From Thermodesulfovibrionia bacterium (GTDB lineage Bacteria > Nitrospirota > Thermodesulfovibrionia > UBA6902), in assembly GCA_945787795.1 (NCBI GenBank), contig CALZJD010000017.1, positions 1 through 39,210 on the forward strand: a stretch of DNA of 39,210 bases. Direction: 5' to 3'. Positions 15,575 to 24,175 of this stretch are shown here, one piece after another. The translations under genes were made by a program, and so were the position numbers. The first letter of the stretch is position 1. Each line of letters opens with the position of its first letter. A model generated the notes under the pieces. That model did not search any database. It had not been told where the DNA came from and was given only the letters and a program-made list of their open reading frames with translations.

Positions 15575-16410
15575 AGAAGGAGGAATTATCAGAGCACGTA
15601 ACTTTATTTGAGATTGAGGCAGGAGATATAGCAAGGAAAGCAAAGCCAGGGAATTATTTTATACTCAGGACCCATGAGAAAGGTGAAAGGGTACCTTTAA
15701 CTATTGCTGATTTCGACCGGGGCAGAGGGACCATTACAGCTGTTTTTCAAAAGGTCGGCAAGTCGACCAATCACCTGGGTACTCTCAATGAAGGAGATTT
15801 TATCACCGATGTCGTGGGCCCTCTCGGCAACGATTCCCATATAGAGAATTTCGGCAGGGTAATATGTGTGGGCGGCGGCGTCGGGATAGCGCCTGTGTAT
15901 CCGATAGCAAAGGCGCTCAAGGAAGCAGGCAACAGGGTCACATCAATTATAGGCGCCCGGTCCAAGTCAATTCTTTTCTGGGAAGAAAAAATGCGGGACG
16001 TATCCGATGAACTCATTATTACAACAGATGACGGTTCATACGGTACAAAGGCACTTGTAACGGCACCTCTCGAAGATATTCTGTGTATTGAGAAGGTTGA
16101 TCTGGTACTTGCCATCGGCCCTGCCATCATGATGAAGTTCGTATGCAGGACAACGGAAAAATACAACGTGAAAACCATAGTCAGTCTGAACTCAATCATG
16201 ATTGATGGTACGGGGATGTGCGGCGGCTGCAGGGTGGAAATTGGAGGTGAGACAAAATATACATGCGTAGACGGCCCTGAATTTAATGGTCACGAAGTTA
16301 ATTTTGATCTGCTCATGAACAGGCTTCAGGGATATATTGACGAGGAAAATATGGCTATGAATCGAGTACAAGCCTGTGGAGGTAAGAATTATGGAATTAA
16401 GTACAGCTGA
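15559..16410 (+). CDS. nfnA: NfnA-type FAD/[2Fe-2S] oxidoreductase subunit (sulfide dehydrogenase SudB-like)
   Basis: 283 residues with a GAGGAGG site upstream. Residues 1-95 form the FAD barrel of the ferredoxin-NADP reductase family (KPGNYFILRTHEKGERVPLTIAD). The pyridine-nucleotide domain follows (VGGGVGIAPVYPIAKAL, IGARSKSILFWEE), then the C-terminal [2Fe-2S] site with GTGMCGGCRVEIGG and a further Cys in YTCVDGPEF. In Nfn (NADH-dependent ferredoxin:NADP oxidoreductase) this small subunit handles NAD(H); close relatives act as sulfide dehydrogenase. The last 20 bases overlap the nfnB start, the classic arrangement of the pair. First main gene of the redox operon. Confidence 0.9.
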   Translation: MFNILKKEELSEHVTLFEIEAGDIARKAKPGNYFILRTHEKGERVPLTIADFDRGRGTITAVFQKVGKSTNHLGTLNEGDFITDVVGPLGNDSHIENFGRVICVGGGVGIAPVYPIAKALKEAGNRVTSIIGARSKSILFWEEKMRDVSDELIITTDDGSYGTKALVTAPLEDILCIEKVDLVLAIGPAIMMKFVCRTTEKYNVKTIVSLNSIMIDGTGMCGGCRVEIGGETKYTCVDGPEFNGHEVNFDLLMNRLQGYIDEENMAMNRVQACGGKNYGIKYS

Positions 16411-17821
16411 GAAAGAAACAAAAAAAAGAGTAGACATGAGAGAGCAGCCTCCCCTGGTCAGGGCGAGAAATTTCCTGGAAGTCCCTTACGGGTATACCCC
16501 TGATGAAGCGGTTGAAGAGGCAAGCAGATGCAAGACATGTAAAAAAGCCGCCTGCAGGACAGGATGCCCGGTTGAAGTAGATATCCCCGGTTTCATGGAT
16601 CTGATAAAAGAGAAAAAATTCCTGGAAGCCTGTTACAAGGTGAAAGAAAAAAACGCATTGCCAGCAGTGTGCGGACGGGTCTGTCCCCAGGAGAATCAGT
16701 GTGAATCCCGCTGCCTTTTGGGAAAAAAGGGAAAGCCCATAGCAATCGGAAACCTGGAGAGATTTGTTGCTGACTATGAGGCTGATAAAGGTGAGATGAA
16801 AATTCCCGAGATGCCAAAGCCCACAGGGAGAAAAGTTGCGGTCATAGGGTCCGGTCCAGGCGGTTTGACATGTGCAGTTGATCTGGCAATGTCAGGACAT
16901 ACGGTTACCCTGTTTGAAGCATTTCATGACCCGGGAGGCGTGCTCATATACGGCATACCTGAATTCAGACTGCCAAAGGAAATCGTAAAAAAAGAGGTCG
17001 AGTATATAAAGAAACTGGGGATCGAGCTCAGGCTGAACACAGTAATCGGAAAGCTCCATACAATCGATGAATTGCTGAATGGCGGGGGATATGACGCATG
17101 CTTTATTTGTACAGGTGCAGGGTTACCCATGTTTTTAGGAATACCGGGTGAAAATCTCAATGGTGTCTGTTCTGCAAATGAATATCTGACAAGGGCAAAT
17201 CTGATGAAGGCGTATCTCTTTCCCGAGTATGAGACCCCCATAAAGAAGGGCAAGGAGGTCGCGGTATTGGGGGGAGGTAATGTCGCTATGGATTCTGCAA
17301 GGGTGGCATTAAGGATTGGAGCGGAAAAGGTCTATCTTATATACCGGCGCTCTGAGGCCGAAATGCCGGCAAGAAAGGCGGAAGTGCACCATGCACATGA
17401 GGAAGGCATCGAGTTTTTATTCCTGACAAATCCCATTCGATTTATTGATGATGGCAAGGGCAACCTATGCGGAGTTGAATGTATAAAGATGGAACTTGGA
17501 GAGACTGATGAGTCGGGCAGGAAAAGGCCGGTTCCCATTAAAGGCAGTGAATTTCAAATCGAAATAGATGTGGCAATCCCCGCATTAGGGTCCAAAGCAA
17601 ATCCGCTTTTAACCAAAACAATGCCGGAGTTAACCTTAAACAAGGGCGGTTATATTGCAACTGACGAAGGGACAGGCATGACATCGAAGAAGGGTGTATT
17701 CGCCGGTGGAGATATTGTTACAGGTTCTGCAACGGTTATCTCGGCTATGGGAGCAGGAAGGAGGACAGCGAATGCAATTAATGAGTATCTCAAATGGAAA
17801 CACTGGGATTATCAGCAGTAG
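16391..17821 (+). CDS. nfnB: NfnB-type NADPH/FAD subunit (GltD-like)
   Basis: 476 residues from the ATG at 16391 with GGAGGTAAG upstream, inside the end of nfnA. The N-terminus has two four-cysteine clusters (CKTCKKAACRTGCPVEVDIPG and, 45 residues on, CGRVCPQENQCESRC). The first FAD motif is VIGSGPGGLTCAVDLAMSG and the NADPH motif GGGNVAMDSARVALRIGA with RRSEAEMPAR, the Arg-Arg-Ser typical of NADPH preference. The C-terminal FAD closure is GVFAGGDIVTGSATVISAMG. With NfnA this should form a flavin-bifurcating transhydrogenase or sulfide dehydrogenase-like pair. Its stop codon lies within a palindromic repeat (17818-17846). Linkage to Hnd/Nuo-like subunits suggests a larger assembly. Confidence 0.93.
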   Translation: MELSTAEKETKKRVDMREQPPLVRARNFLEVPYGYTPDEAVEEASRCKTCKKAACRTGCPVEVDIPGFMDLIKEKKFLEACYKVKEKNALPAVCGRVCPQENQCESRCLLGKKGKPIAIGNLERFVADYEADKGEMKIPEMPKPTGRKVAVIGSGPGGLTCAVDLAMSGHTVTLFEAFHDPGGVLIYGIPEFRLPKEIVKKEVEYIKKLGIELRLNTVIGKLHTIDELLNGGGYDACFICTGAGLPMFLGIPGENLNGVCSANEYLTRANLMKAYLFPEYETPIKKGKEVAVLGGGNVAMDSARVALRIGAEKVYLIYRRSEAEMPARKAEVHHAHEEGIEFLFLTNPIRFIDDGKGNLCGVECIKMELGETDESGRKRPVPIKGSEFQIEIDVAIPALGSKANPLLTKTMPELTLNKGGYIATDEGTGMTSKKGVFAGGDIVTGSATVISAMGAGRRTANAINEYLKWKHWDYQQ

Positions 17822-17846
17822 GGGCGGGTTTGAAACCCGCCCCTGC
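17818..17846. repeat. GTAGGGGC-family palindrome overlapping the nfnB stop codon
   Basis: GTAGGGGC, core GGGTTTGAAACCC, GCCCCTGC. The TAG stop of nfnB is bases 2-4 of the repeat, and the next ribosome-binding site starts two bases after it. Reading through it gives the peptide VGAGLKPAPAK, a known sign of mis-extended starts. Confidence 0.9.
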
Positions 17847-17862
17847 AAAAGGAGGTGTACCG

Positions 17863-18606
17863 ATGAAAGATTACATTAGCATAATGGTCGCAGATAATGA
17901 CCCTGAAATTATAAAAAGCGCACTGACGATCCTTTATCACGAAGGCCATTCTGTTGAAGGCGTGCTCAGTGGAATAGAAGCGATACAAAAGATAAAGCAA
18001 AATAATTATGATCTTGTTTTCACGGACCTGTCGCTGCGCGGTTTAGACAGCATTACCCTTATAAGATGGATAAAACAATACTGGCCTGCCACAGGTGTAG
18101 TTGCTATAACAGGAAAGCACTTAAAAAAAGCCATTAAAGAGGCCCACAGGATCGGCATAATCAGCCATCTGATCAAACCATTTACGCCGGAATTGTTAAT
18201 AGACGTTTCCAACAGGGCAATTGAGTGGATAAAGGAAAATGAATTAAAGAATGAACAGGAAGATGGATTTAAACCGGAAATGTTTGCAGAGTTGGATGAG
18301 GCGATTAATCAATACGGGAAAACGTCCAGTCAGGCAATTCAGGTGCTCACGCGTGCCCAGGAGATATTCGGGTATCTCCCCTCTATCGTACAGAAACGAA
18401 TTGCGCATGGACTGAACATGCATCCTTCTGAAATAAGAAATATTGTTTCCTTTTACTCCAACTTCAGGATGCAACCAGAAACTCCCCCTACTCGAGGATA
18501 TATAAGCGGAATCGAAAAGGCATGGAATAGCGTGACCTGGATGACAGGAAATAATGCATTGCATTCGGTTAACGAGTTTATCAAATGGAGGCAATTGGCA
18601 TCTTGA
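17863..18606 (+). CDS. Receiver domain fused to a NuoE/HndA-type helical domain
   Basis: 247 residues from the ATG at 17863 with AAAGGAGGT upstream. Residues 4-125 are a complete receiver domain: D11 and D13, phospho-acceptor D55 (LVFTDLSLRG), T83 (VVAITGKH), K105 (HLIKPFTPE). Residues 138-202 match the helical N-terminal domain of NuoE/HoxE/HndA (LTRAQEIFGYLPSIVQKRIA, IRNIVSFYSNFR). In NuoE a thioredoxin-fold [2Fe-2S] domain with four cysteines follows. Here the last 45 residues contain no cysteine and resemble nothing I know. The iron-sulfur role may be taken by the next gene. The neighbouring kinase could phosphorylate the receiver, which would make this an assembly or activity switch (inference). 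Confidence 0.85.
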   Translation: MKDYISIMVADNDPEIIKSALTILYHEGHSVEGVLSGIEAIQKIKQNNYDLVFTDLSLRGLDSITLIRWIKQYWPATGVVAITGKHLKKAIKEAHRIGIISHLIKPFTPELLIDVSNRAIEWIKENELKNEQEDGFKPEMFAELDEAINQYGKTSSQAIQVLTRAQEIFGYLPSIVQKRIAHGLNMHPSEIRNIVSFYSNFRMQPETPPTRGYISGIEKAWNSVTWMTGNNALHSVNEFIKWRQLAS

Positions 18607-18721
18607 CATCTTAAAGGGAGATATCTGTATGGGCGGAGTATAACCGCTGTTTAAAAATGACGTGTAATCGCATCAGCGCCTCCTGGAGGGTCTGGTGCAG
18701 CAGCAGGAAAGGAGAAATATT

Positions 18722-19105
18722 ATGGCCAGGTTAAGCATAGCAGACCTTCAGCATGTCAGGGATGAAAATAAGGCAACGTTTACTCTCAGAAAAGGTGATT
18801 TCAAAGCTAAGATTGTTGTGCATATGGGGACCTGCGGAATCGCGGCCGGTGCAAGGAATGTTATGACTGCCCTGATGAATGAGATAGCCCTTTCCGGAAG
18901 AGAAGATACAGTTTTAAAGACTGCAGGATGCGGCGGGCTCTGCGCACGTGAACCAATGGCTGTTATTGAATTAAAGGACCAGACGCCTGTCATTTATGGC
19001 GACCTGGACGAAGAAAAGATTACAGAGATATTCAGAGAGCATGTTATGCATGGAAATCCTGTAGAAAAATATGCAATGGCGCTTGGAGCAGAAACAATAA
19101 TTTAA
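18722..19105 (+). CDS. HndB-like thioredoxin-fold [2Fe-2S] ferredoxin
   Basis: 127 residues from the ATG at 18722 with AGGAGAAA upstream. After an N-terminal helix (LSIADLQHVRDEN), residues 28-110 form the thioredoxin-like ferredoxin fold: strand KIVVHMGTCGIAAGAR, then TAGCGGLCAREPMAVIE. Three cysteines are visible (GTCG, GCGGLC), as is usual in the HndB group. HndB is a subunit of the Desulfovibrio NADP-reducing hydrogenase HndABCD and passes electrons beside the HndC flavoprotein. Here it can supply the cluster domain missing from the receiver-NuoE protein just upstream. The preceding 115-base gap contains no repeat. Confidence 0.87.
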   Translation: MARLSIADLQHVRDENKATFTLRKGDFKAKIVVHMGTCGIAAGARNVMTALMNEIALSGREDTVLKTAGCGGLCAREPMAVIELKDQTPVIYGDLDEEKITEIFREHVMHGNPVEKYAMALGAETII

Positions 19106-19195
19106 TAAAGTAGCTAGTAGTTAGTAGTAGGTAGATAGGGTGAAAGATTTACTGTATGGCCCGTTAACTACTAACTACCATCTACTAACTACTTA
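19106..19195. repeat. TAGTAGTTAG-type inverted repeat within the operon
   Basis: Left arm about 19110-19135 (GTAGCTAGTAGTTAGTAG), right arm about 19167-19195 (CTACCATCTACTAACTAC). They form an imperfect long stem around GGGTGAAAGATTTACTG. It fills the whole junction between the HndB-like and HndC-like genes. A relative is at 21056-21152. Confidence 0.75.
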
Positions 19196-19213
19196 TGAAA
19201 AAAGGAGGTAACC

Positions 19214-21077
19214 ATGGAAACTGCGGTTCGTACACATGCAATGCTTTGCGGAGGGACTGGCTGTATGGCAAGCGGCACCAATAAAGTCAAGGCATCTCTT
19301 GAAGAGGAGTTCAGGAAGAAAGGGATTGATGATGAAGCAAAGGTGGTCCTTTCAGGATGCAACGGATTTTGCGCCAAAGGGCCTGTTATGGCTGTGTATC
19401 CGGATGAGACATTTTATCAGGACATAACTCCGGATGAGACATTTTATCAGGACATAACTCCTGAAGATGTACCCGCTCTGGTTGAGGAGCATTTTCTTAA
19501 AGGAAGACCTTATCAGAAACTGGCGTTCAAGGAGCATGATAAAAAAATTGCCATTCCCTCAATACATGATATCCCTTTCTTCAAACACCAGGTTTTGGTG
19601 GTGCTGAAAAATAAAGGACTCATTGACCCGGAGCGTATTGAAGACTATATAACAATGGACGGATATAAGGCCCTTTCAAGGGCTCTCACCCTGATGAAGC
19701 CGGAAGAGATAGTTAAGATAGTTACAGACTCAGGGCTAAGAGGAAGAGGCGGTGCAGGTTTTCCCACAGGGAAGAAATGGGAGCTTGGTCTGAAGATAAA
19801 ATCCGATGAGAAATATGTCATATGTAATGGGGATGAGGGTGACCCCGGCGCATTCATGGACAGGTCGGTTATGGAATCAGACCCGCATTCGGTCATTGAG
19901 GGTATGATTCTCTGCGGCGTGGCAACTGAATCACATAAAGGCTATATTTATGTAAGGGCCGAATATCCACTGGCGGTAAAACGCCTTCAAATCGCCATAG
20001 ACCAGTGTTACGAATCAGGATTGCTCGGCAGCAATATCCTCGGCACCGGGTTTGCTTTTGACCTTGAGATATACCAGGGCGCAGGCGCGTTTGTCTGCGG
20101 TGAAGCTACGGCCCTTATGCGTTCTATTGAGGGTAAGCGCGGTATGCCCAGACCCAAGCTGTGGCGTTCTGCGGTAAAGGGCTTGTGGGACAGGCCGACA
20201 ATTCTTAACAATGTCGAGACCCTGGCAAATATTCCTCAGATCATCTTAAACGGGGCCGGGTGGTATAGAACCCTTGGTACCGAGGAAAGCGCCGGGACAA
20301 AGGTCTTTGCGCTTACTGGTGATATACATAACGTCGGACTGGTCGAAGTCCCGATGGACACCTCTCTCAGGAAGATTATCTTTGATATAGGCGGAGGGAT
20401 ACCAAAGAAGAAGAGGAAATTCAAGGCCGTACAGTTGGGAGGACCTTCAGGGGGCTGCATCCCCGAGGAGTTCCTGGATATACCCGTCACGTATGAGGCC
20501 ATCAGGCAGAGCGGAGCAATTGTAGGCTCAGGCGGTATGGTGGTAATGGATGACAGTACCTGCATGGTGAACACGGCAAAGTTCTTCCTTGATTTTACTG
20601 CTGACGAATCCTGCGGTAAATGTGTGCCGTGCAGGATCGGAACATGAAGACCTTTCACAGGATATCATCGATGCATCACTCTGCGGCCTGGGCCAGTCAG
20701 CGCCTAACCCGGTACTTTCAACATTAAAGTATTTCAGACGCGAGTATGAAATGCATATACATGATAACTGGTGTCCGACAGGTGTTTGCAGTGACCTCAG
20801 CACATTCTACATAGATGAAAAGCTTTGCAAGGGATGCGGGGCCTGTTTGAGGGCATGTCCTTCAAACGCGGTAAGCGGTGAGAAGAAAAAACCCCATACC
20901 ATACATCAGGAAAACTGCGTGCATTGCAGAACATGCTGGGAGGCATGCAAATTTGATTCTATAAAGATCCTTCCTGCTGCAGCCCGCAATGCAGGAGATG
21001 CAGAATTAGAGTATCTCGTGGATATGGTAACGTCAGGTCGGACAGGAATTCAAGAGACAGTAGACATTAGACAGTAG
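19214..21077 (+). pseudogene. HndC/HydB/NuoF-like flavin subunit, interrupted by a frameshifting deletion
   Basis: Two frames together make one protein. The first (19214-20647) starts after AAAGGAGG and has a thioredoxin-fold [2Fe-2S] domain (C12, C17, C49, C53), then the NuoF core: GRGGAGFPTGKKW (NADH/FMN), CNGDEGDPGAFMDRSVME, YIYVRAEYPLA, and the first three ligands of the N3-type [4Fe-4S] cluster, SCGKCVPCRIGT, where a TGA follows. The second frame resumes at about 20640 with EDLSQDIIDASLCGLGQ, giving the fourth Cys, and ends in a 2[4Fe-4S] ferredoxin domain (CKGCGACLRACP, CVHCRTCWEACK). About 20-25 residues normally between these parts are missing. A 30-base tandem duplication repeats PDETFYQDIT at residues 63-82. 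The ancestral protein is HydB/HndC-like. Confidence 0.85.
19400..19459 (+). repeat. 30-base perfect tandem duplication inside the HndC-like gene
   Basis: A 30-base unit beginning CCGGATGAGACATTTTATCA occurs twice without change. It adds ten residues in frame to the linker after the thioredoxin-like domain. Perfect identity means it is recent or an assembly artefact. Confidence 0.92.
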
Positions 21078-21190
21078 GCAGTAGTTAGTAGTTAGGGGAA
21101 AGACTTAAGCTAACGCCCTTCCCTAACTACCATCTATCGACTGCAAGCTACTATATTTTGTAATTTAAAATTTGAAATTTGAAATTCATT
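21056..21190. repeat. TAGTAGTTAG-type inverted repeat plus AAATTTGAAATTTG tract
   Basis: Left arm GACAGTAGGCAGTAGTTAGT (about 21070), right arm CCCTAACTACCATCTATCGA (about 21120). It resembles the element at 19106-19195. The right side continues into AATTTAAAATTTGAAATTTG (about 21162), a short tandem AT tract. The left end overlaps the last codons of the upstream gene. Confidence 0.72.
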
Positions 21191-21209
21191 TTTTTAAAGG
21201 AGGTGTCAG

Positions 21210-23676
21210 ATGGTAAAGCTCAAAATTAACGGTCAAAAGATCAGTACAAAAAAAGGAAGCACCATCCTTGAGGCTGCATTGGACAATGGCATAAAAATTC
21301 CCCATCTCTGCCACGACAAAAGATTAGTGCCATATGGCGGCTGCAGGTTATGTATTGTGGAGATAGAGGGAATGAGGAAACCCGAGGCTTCATGTGCAAC
21401 ATTTGCAGCCGAGGGACTTACCGTGTGGACAGAAACCCCGAAAGTGAGAAAGATACGCCAGACCGTGCTTGAGCTCATGCTGGTCCATCACCCTCTTGAA
21501 TGTCCTGTATGCGACAAGGCTGGAGAGTGCGAAATTCAGGACCTGGCTTATCAGTACGGCAATCCCCGGACACGTTTTATAGCAGAAAAAAACCACGCGC
21601 TGCCTGATACCAAAGGTCCCCTTGTTGAATTGACTTCCAGCAGGTGCATACTCTGCGGAAAATGCGTGCGTATATGTGCAGAACATCAGGGACAGGGGGC
21701 ACTCGGATTGATCGGGAGAGGCTTCCCCACTGTTGTACAGCCTGCATTCGGTGAGGCCCTTGAATGTGATTACTGCGGACAGTGCATTGATGTGTGCCCC
21801 ACAGGTGCCATTACAAACAAATCCCTTAAATTCAAGTTACGCCCATGGTTTCTTGAGGAGAAAGATACAATATGCCCTTTCTGCAGCTGCGGCTGCACGC
21901 TCACCCTTGGAATACAGGATGGGAAGATTCTGAGATCAAGGGGGAGGCAGGACAGGGGATTGAATGAGGGGAATCTCTGCGGCAGGGGAAGGTTCGGAAT
22001 TGATTATATCTACAGTGAAAACCGTCTCAGGTCACCCATGCTAAATAAAGGAGGTGAGTTTGTTTCTGTATCATGGGACGAGGCCTTTCATTATATAAGC
22101 GACAGACTGAAAAATATCATCAATGCCCATGGTTCTTCCACCATAGGGGGGATAGGTTCGCCCAGATGCACAAATGAGGAAAATTATTTTTTTCAAAAAT
22201 TCATGCGTGAGACGATAGGATCGAATAATATAGATTCTTCAGCTTCCTTTGGATACGGCCTTATCGAGAAAGCCTGGAACATGGCCTTTGGCCTGAGCGG
22301 TCACAACATCGACCTGAAATCCCCTATTGGCAAAGATGTAATTCTCGTTATCGAATCAGACCTCAGCATTACACATCCTGTTTTCGGGCTGAACATACTG
22401 AAGGCTCAAAGGGAGGGATCTAAGCTCATCGTTGCTGACAGCCGAGAAACAAAGTTGACAAGGCACAGCACACAGTGGCCGAGAATACATCAGGGGACCG
22501 GGGTGGCACTCCTGAACGGAATAATGAGGGTCATGTTGGACAGGGGTCTTGTTGATAGTGAAATTGCGTCAAACATTAAATGGTTTTCAGAACTTGAGGA
22601 AATGTTAAAAGAGTATCCTCCGGAGAGAGTATGTGAGATTACCGGGCTGAGCATCGATGAGCTTTTTACTGTTACAGAAACATTGGTAAATGCCGGGACT
22701 AGAATGCTCACTCTATCCATCGGCGTCTCTGAAAATACAAAGGGACTGGATACGATTCTGGCTGCAACGAATTTAATTCATCTTCTTGGGGAGGGTCCTG
22801 ATGCCCTTCAGGTACCGGCAGAATACTCCAATACCTTTGGACTGTATCAAATGGGTGTAAGACCGGATGCCGGACCAGCCTATCAGAGGATTCATCCTGC
22901 CGGTAAAAACATAATGGAGATGCTCTATGAGCCCTACTCTCTCAAGGCACTTTATATCATGGGAGCAGACCCTGTTGTGACCTTTCCCGATGCCCCGGAG
23001 ATTATCACGACATTGAAATCTTTATACCTGCTGATTGTACAGGATATTGAATTAACAGAAACAGCAAAATTCGCTCATGTAATACTGCCTGCATCCAGCT
23101 GGGCAGAAAAAGACGGCACATATACGAACGCCGAAGGAGTTACACAAAAAGTACACAAAGTAATTGATCCTGCGGGCCAGTCTCCTGAAAAAACTTGCAC
23201 AGACCATGGGAAAAGACATCGGCATAGAAGACAAAACGGACATAGCGGGTTATATTTACTCATTGCTTGATGACCCTCGTAACATGAAACCCATGACCCG
23301 TGCATTTAATCCTGTTCATTATGCACCCGGTGAAAAACCGGATGAAGAGTATCCGTTGAATTTGGTTGTGCGGGATGTATTGCAGCACGGCGGCAGTATG
23401 TCAACAAGGTCCAAAGCGCTTAACCTTGTTTCATCCGAGGCGCTGCTGGAGATAAACGGCAGGGATGCTGAAAAGTTCGGTATTTCAGATAACGGTCATG
23501 TCAAGGTAACTTCCAGACGGGGCTCGGTGTATCTCAAAGCCGCTGTTGCTGATGGCGTGCCTCATGGAATTGTCTATGTACCGACACATTTTCCTCACAG
23601 TGAAGTAAGCAGCCTTACCTTTGCTGCAGGCAAAGGAGGAATATCTACTGATGCAGTCAGGATTGAAACAGCATAA
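21210..23676 (+). pseudogene. NuoG/FdhA-like molybdopterin iron-sulfur subunit, frameshifted near the C-terminus
   Basis: Starts at ATG 21210 behind AAAGGAGGTG. Domains in order: [2Fe-2S] (C34, C45, C48, C62), His-Cys [4Fe-4S] (H94, C98, C101, C107), two ferredoxin clusters (C146/149/152/156, C186/189/192/196), molybdopterin-domain cluster (C222, C225, C229, C257), then the bis-MGD oxidoreductase fold. Where formate dehydrogenases carry Cys or Sec before His, this protein has NNIDSSASFGYG, so it is NuoG-like and not a formate dehydrogenase. The frame breaks at about 23190 after DPAGQSPE, running out at 23270. The rest continues one base shifted from about 23192 (KKLAQTMGKDIGIEDKTD) through the cofactor-binding C-terminal domain to 23676. 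A loss of ~14 bases between two CCTGA words would explain it. Confidence 0.82.
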
Positions 23677-24175
23677 TGTTTTACTGTAGGGGCACGTTGC
23701 AACGTGCCCCTGCTCGTATTGCTTGTGGAAAAACACCGCTGTAAAAAGATGCAGAGTCTGTGGGGTCTACAATTTACTGGTGGGGTTGTGTATACGTTTT
23801 ATACATATTTTATTAATTTTATACAGATTGAATTATGAATTTTCATACATTAGCCCTCCTCTAATGTCTGTTAAACCATACAGAATCAGGCCTTTCATTC
23901 AGGTGCTATATTACTCGCCAGGTAAAATTTATTTGACTTCTCTACACTTATATAATATTACATATACAGGCATTACTTTTGCTATATAATTATAATCCAA
24001 TAACAAACTTATCCAACAGGAAAGGAGGGGGATGCCTGCTTATAACTAGAGGCGGTGTCTGTTTATGATTTGATAAAAGTCATTACAGGCAGGGTTCTTG
24101 AGGAACCGGGAAGTAAAGGATGTTTCCATTAAATTGAAAATTAGAATATTAACGTATTGAAAGGAAAAAATTATT
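23677..24175. other. Intergenic region, 499 bases
   Basis: It begins with a palindrome (23686-23713), then AT-rich sequence without a convincing gene. Near 24022 AAAGGAGGGGG precedes a five-codon frame (MPAYN). From 24056 a GTG frame of 25 codons (SVYDLIKVITGRVLEEPGS) runs to 24133. Both are too short to call. Confidence 0.45.
23686..23713. repeat. GTAGGGGC-family palindrome after the operon
   Basis: GTAGGGGC, core ACGTTGCAACGT, GCCCCTGC. It starts ten bases after the end of the last operon gene and could also act in 3'-end formation, though no T-run follows. Confidence 0.88.

Noticed and set aside
17794-17862. Longer N-terminus for the receiver-NuoE protein (starting with VGAGLKPAPAK)
   Set aside because: The extension is translated palindromic repeat. 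A strong AAAGGAGGT site marks the ATG at 17863.
20640-20650. Selenocysteine or read-through at the TGA ending the first HndC-like frame
   Set aside because: Reading through the TGA in the same frame gives sequence unlike the family. The true continuation is in another frame after a deletion, so recoding of one codon cannot restore the protein.
23180-23200. Programmed frameshifting at the A6 run in the NuoG-like gene
   Set aside because: The A AAA AAC word is not in the phase needed for a -1 slip, and the required shift is +1. Restoring the frame there still leaves several family residues missing.
21210-23676. NAD-dependent formate dehydrogenase alpha subunit
   Set aside because: The iron-sulfur N-terminus and bis-MGD fold fit, but the segment where formate dehydrogenases have Cys/Sec-His reads NNIDSSASFGYG. 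I therefore call it NuoG-like.
15559-23676. [FeFe]-hydrogenase operon (hndABCD/hydABC)
   Set aside because: The flavin and ferredoxin subunits match, but no H-cluster motifs (TSCCPxW, FMxCPGGC) occur in any frame. The terminal subunit is a molybdopterin protein.
23723-23989. 88-codon open frame after the redox operon
   Set aside because: AT-rich, no ribosome-binding site, and hydrophobic stretches typical of random AT-rich sequence.
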